Positions 62,693-64,000 of a DNA stretch of 64,000 bases are shown in pieces. Made by a program: the position numbers and the translations under genes. Under the pieces are notes generated by a model. It had not been told where the DNA came from and made no database searches. It saw only the letters and a program-made list of their open reading frames with translations. Position 1 is the first letter of the stretch; each line of letters starts with the position of its first letter. The stretch comes from Comamonas koreensis. Lineage in GTDB: Bacteria; Pseudomonadota; Gammaproteobacteria; Burkholderiales; Burkholderiaceae_C. The stretch spans positions 186,001 through 250,000 of the forward strand of contig NZ_JAJNCT010000003.1 of assembly GCF_021026195.1 (NCBI RefSeq), read 5' to 3'.

Positions 62693-64000
62693 CTAGGGGT
62701 TGGCGGCCTGCACAAAAGGCCGCGATTGCAGGATCAGGACCTGATCGCCAGCAACCGCCCATTCAATATCCTGGGTGCGGCCACCAAACTGTTTTTCGAT
62801 CGCAGCGGCGGCATCGGCCAGGCGTTGGACCAGTGCATCGCTCAGCACCTGGCGCTGCGCGACGGCCACTTCCTGCACGCCGCCGCCAGGTGCCAGCCGC
62901 AGCTCGGTGTCTTCGGCCGAGCGGCTGAGGACCTGCACGGCCTTGCTGCGGCGCGAGTACAGCACCTGCTCTGCGACCCTCCGGCCTTCCACCACGCGGA
63001 TGCCGATGCCGCGCTTGGCGGCGATAAACACGCTGTGCGGCGTGTTGCCCAGCGGATCGCGCGTGACCATCACACCCGAGGCCTCGGAATCCACCGCCTT
63101 TTGCACCAGCACGGCCATCGCGACGGCGTCCTGCGCAATGCCGGCGGCGCGGCGCGCCTCCCAGGCTTCGAAGTTGAAGACCGAGGCCCAGACCTTGCGC
63201 ACGGCATTCTGCAAGGCCGCTTCACCCTTCACATTGGGCACGGTCGTGTAGAGGCCGGCACCGCTAAAGCCGGGTAAATCCTCCGAACTGGAGGAGCTGC
63301 GCACAAACACGCCAGCCTGTTGCAACTGGCTGGTCCAGCGTGCCTGCAGGCTCTGGGTAAAAGCAGCCTCCAGCGGCATCTGCTCGATCTCAGCGCGCAG
63401 CGCTGCCAAGGCACTGCGGCGCAGGGCGGTGTCGTTGTCAAAGCCTGGCTGCTGCTGCATGCGCGCCACTTTTTCCGCCAGACCAAAACGCTGCATCGCG
63501 CTGGCATAAACGCCAAAGGGCAGGCAAAAACCATCGGGCACCTGGACCCCGGCAATGCCTCCATGCCGCACCTCTCCCAGGTTGGCAGCCTTGGCCCCAC
63601 ACTGGCGGCGGTGGCTGGCGCGCAGTCCCGCCAGCGGCTGCAGCGCAGTGCTGCGCGTGTCCGTCTGGATGCTTGCGCCCGCCAGGCTGCGCTTGATGGT
63701 TGTGCGCTCCATGGCCTGGCGGCGCTCAGCACCGGTGGCAGCTCGCAGCTGGTAGTCCTTGGCGCTGACCGCCACGTGCACCCATTGGCCGTTGTAGGCG
63801 GCCAGCAGCTGGCTGGCATCACGCACATAGGCATTGGGTACGCCCCATCCCTTGGCCAGCAGGTTGACATGCGACACCATGGTTGACGGCTGCTCGGTCA
63901 GCACGCCTGCCACGGGCGGCAGCGCAATGGGTACCTGGCGCAGCACCACGATGTCGCTGGGCTGCAGGTCCTGCACGTGGTCGATATCGTCCACCAGGCG
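62693..64000 (-). CDS. PEP/pyruvate-binding domain protein (partial, N-terminus outside window)
   Basis: At least 433 residues of a larger protein whose start lies beyond 64000. The part seen begins within a phosphohistidine swivel domain (PPVAGVLTEQPSTMVSHVNLL, with the T--SH pattern), then an ATP-grasp PPDK_N domain: CGAKAANLGEV, VPDGFCLPFGVY, FVRSSSSSEDLPGFSGAGL, SGVMVTRDPLGN and a C-terminal IEWAVAGDQVLILQSRPF. The order swivel then ATP-grasp is reversed relative to PEP synthase and PPDK. The reaction is unknown; the missing N-terminus may hold another module. The GTG at 63994 is internal, not the start. Confidence 0.8.
   Translation of the reverse strand, partial: RLVDDIDHVQDLQPSDIVVLRQVPIALPPVAGVLTEQPSTMVSHVNLLAKGWGVPNAYVRDASQLLAAYNGQWVHVAVSAKDYQLRAATGAERRQAMERTTIKRSLAGASIQTDTRSTALQPLAGLRASHRRQCGAKAANLGEVRHGGIAGVQVPDGFCLPFGVYASAMQRFGLAEKVARMQQQPGFDNDTALRRSALAALRAEIEQMPLEAAFTQSLQARWTSQLQQAGVFVRSSSSSEDLPGFSGAGLYTTVPNVKGEAALQNAVRKVWASVFNFEAWEARRAAGIAQDAVAMAVLVQKAVDSEASGVMVTRDPLGNTPHSVFIAAKRGIGIRVVEGRRVAEQVLYSRRSKAVQVLSRSAEDTELRLAPGGGVQEVAVAQRQVLSDALVQRLADAAAAIEKQFGGRTQDIEWAVAGDQVLILQSRPFVQAANP

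Overview
The window is a GC-rich bacterial chromosome segment that looks like a Comamonadaceae betaproteobacterium (Comamonas/Delftia/Acidovorax type). The reasons are the gene order (hisI-hisE-membrane protein-patatin-HIT-tatABC; petABC-sspA-sspB; pilB-pilC-pilD-coaE-zapD-yacG; ispB divergent from rplU-rpmA-obgE-proB), the short form of HisG, and strong family resemblance throughout. Most of the window is housekeeping DNA; the unusual material lies in and around the histidine genes.

Layout. 1-2.4 kb: end of a lipid-asymmetry (mla) cluster with a STAS protein, a YadG/YadH-type ABC exporter and a BolA protein. 2.4-26 kb: all histidine enzymes except HisZ and a HisN-type phosphatase, but split into blocks: hisG-hisD, then a GT39 glycosyltransferase, a sirtuin and a toxin-antitoxin pair, then hisC-B-H-A, then a GalE-like gene, then hisF, then an 11-kb gene for a secreted repeat protein of about 3,657 residues, then hisI-hisE. 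26-30 kb: small membrane protein, patatin phospholipase, HIT protein, tatABC. 30-35.5 kb: HtrA-type protease, MHS-family transporter, NIF3 protein, pdxA, mscL. 35.6-40.4 kb: cytochrome bc1 complex, sspA, sspB, tRNA-Thr(UGU), DUF721 protein. 40.5-46.2 kb: secA, argJ, a DUF815 ATPase, a MutT-type Nudix hydrolase. 46.2-52.9 kb, minus strand: yacG, zapD, coaE, pilD, pilC, pilB, ispB. 53-59.6 kb: rplU, rpmA, obgE, proB, rppH (minus), proS, a lytic transglycosylase. 59.7-64 kb, minus strand: a CorC/HlyC-type membrane protein, grxD, prmC and a PEP/pyruvate-binding protein cut by the window edge.

The most unusual material is the accessory set inserted among the his genes. The giant protein has a signal peptide, a glycine-rich N-terminal domain, DUF11-like and prealbumin-like repeats, three consecutive super-repeats of exactly 488 codons, and a C-terminal hydrophobic segment plus arginine tail like an IPTL-CTERM sorting signal. 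The GalE-like gene upstream is colinear with UDP-galactose 4-epimerase but has lost the catalytic lysine of YxxxK and two other ligand residues. A ribbon-helix-helix/PIN pair lies behind a perfect 31-bp palindrome. Clear intrinsic terminators follow hisA, the GalE-like gene and the giant gene, so the his genes here cannot form one simple operon. Several genes also have a -10-like hexamer only 5-11 nt before the start codon, which suggests short-leader or leaderless messages.

All functional calls rest on reading translated sequence and remembered family motifs; no search was run.
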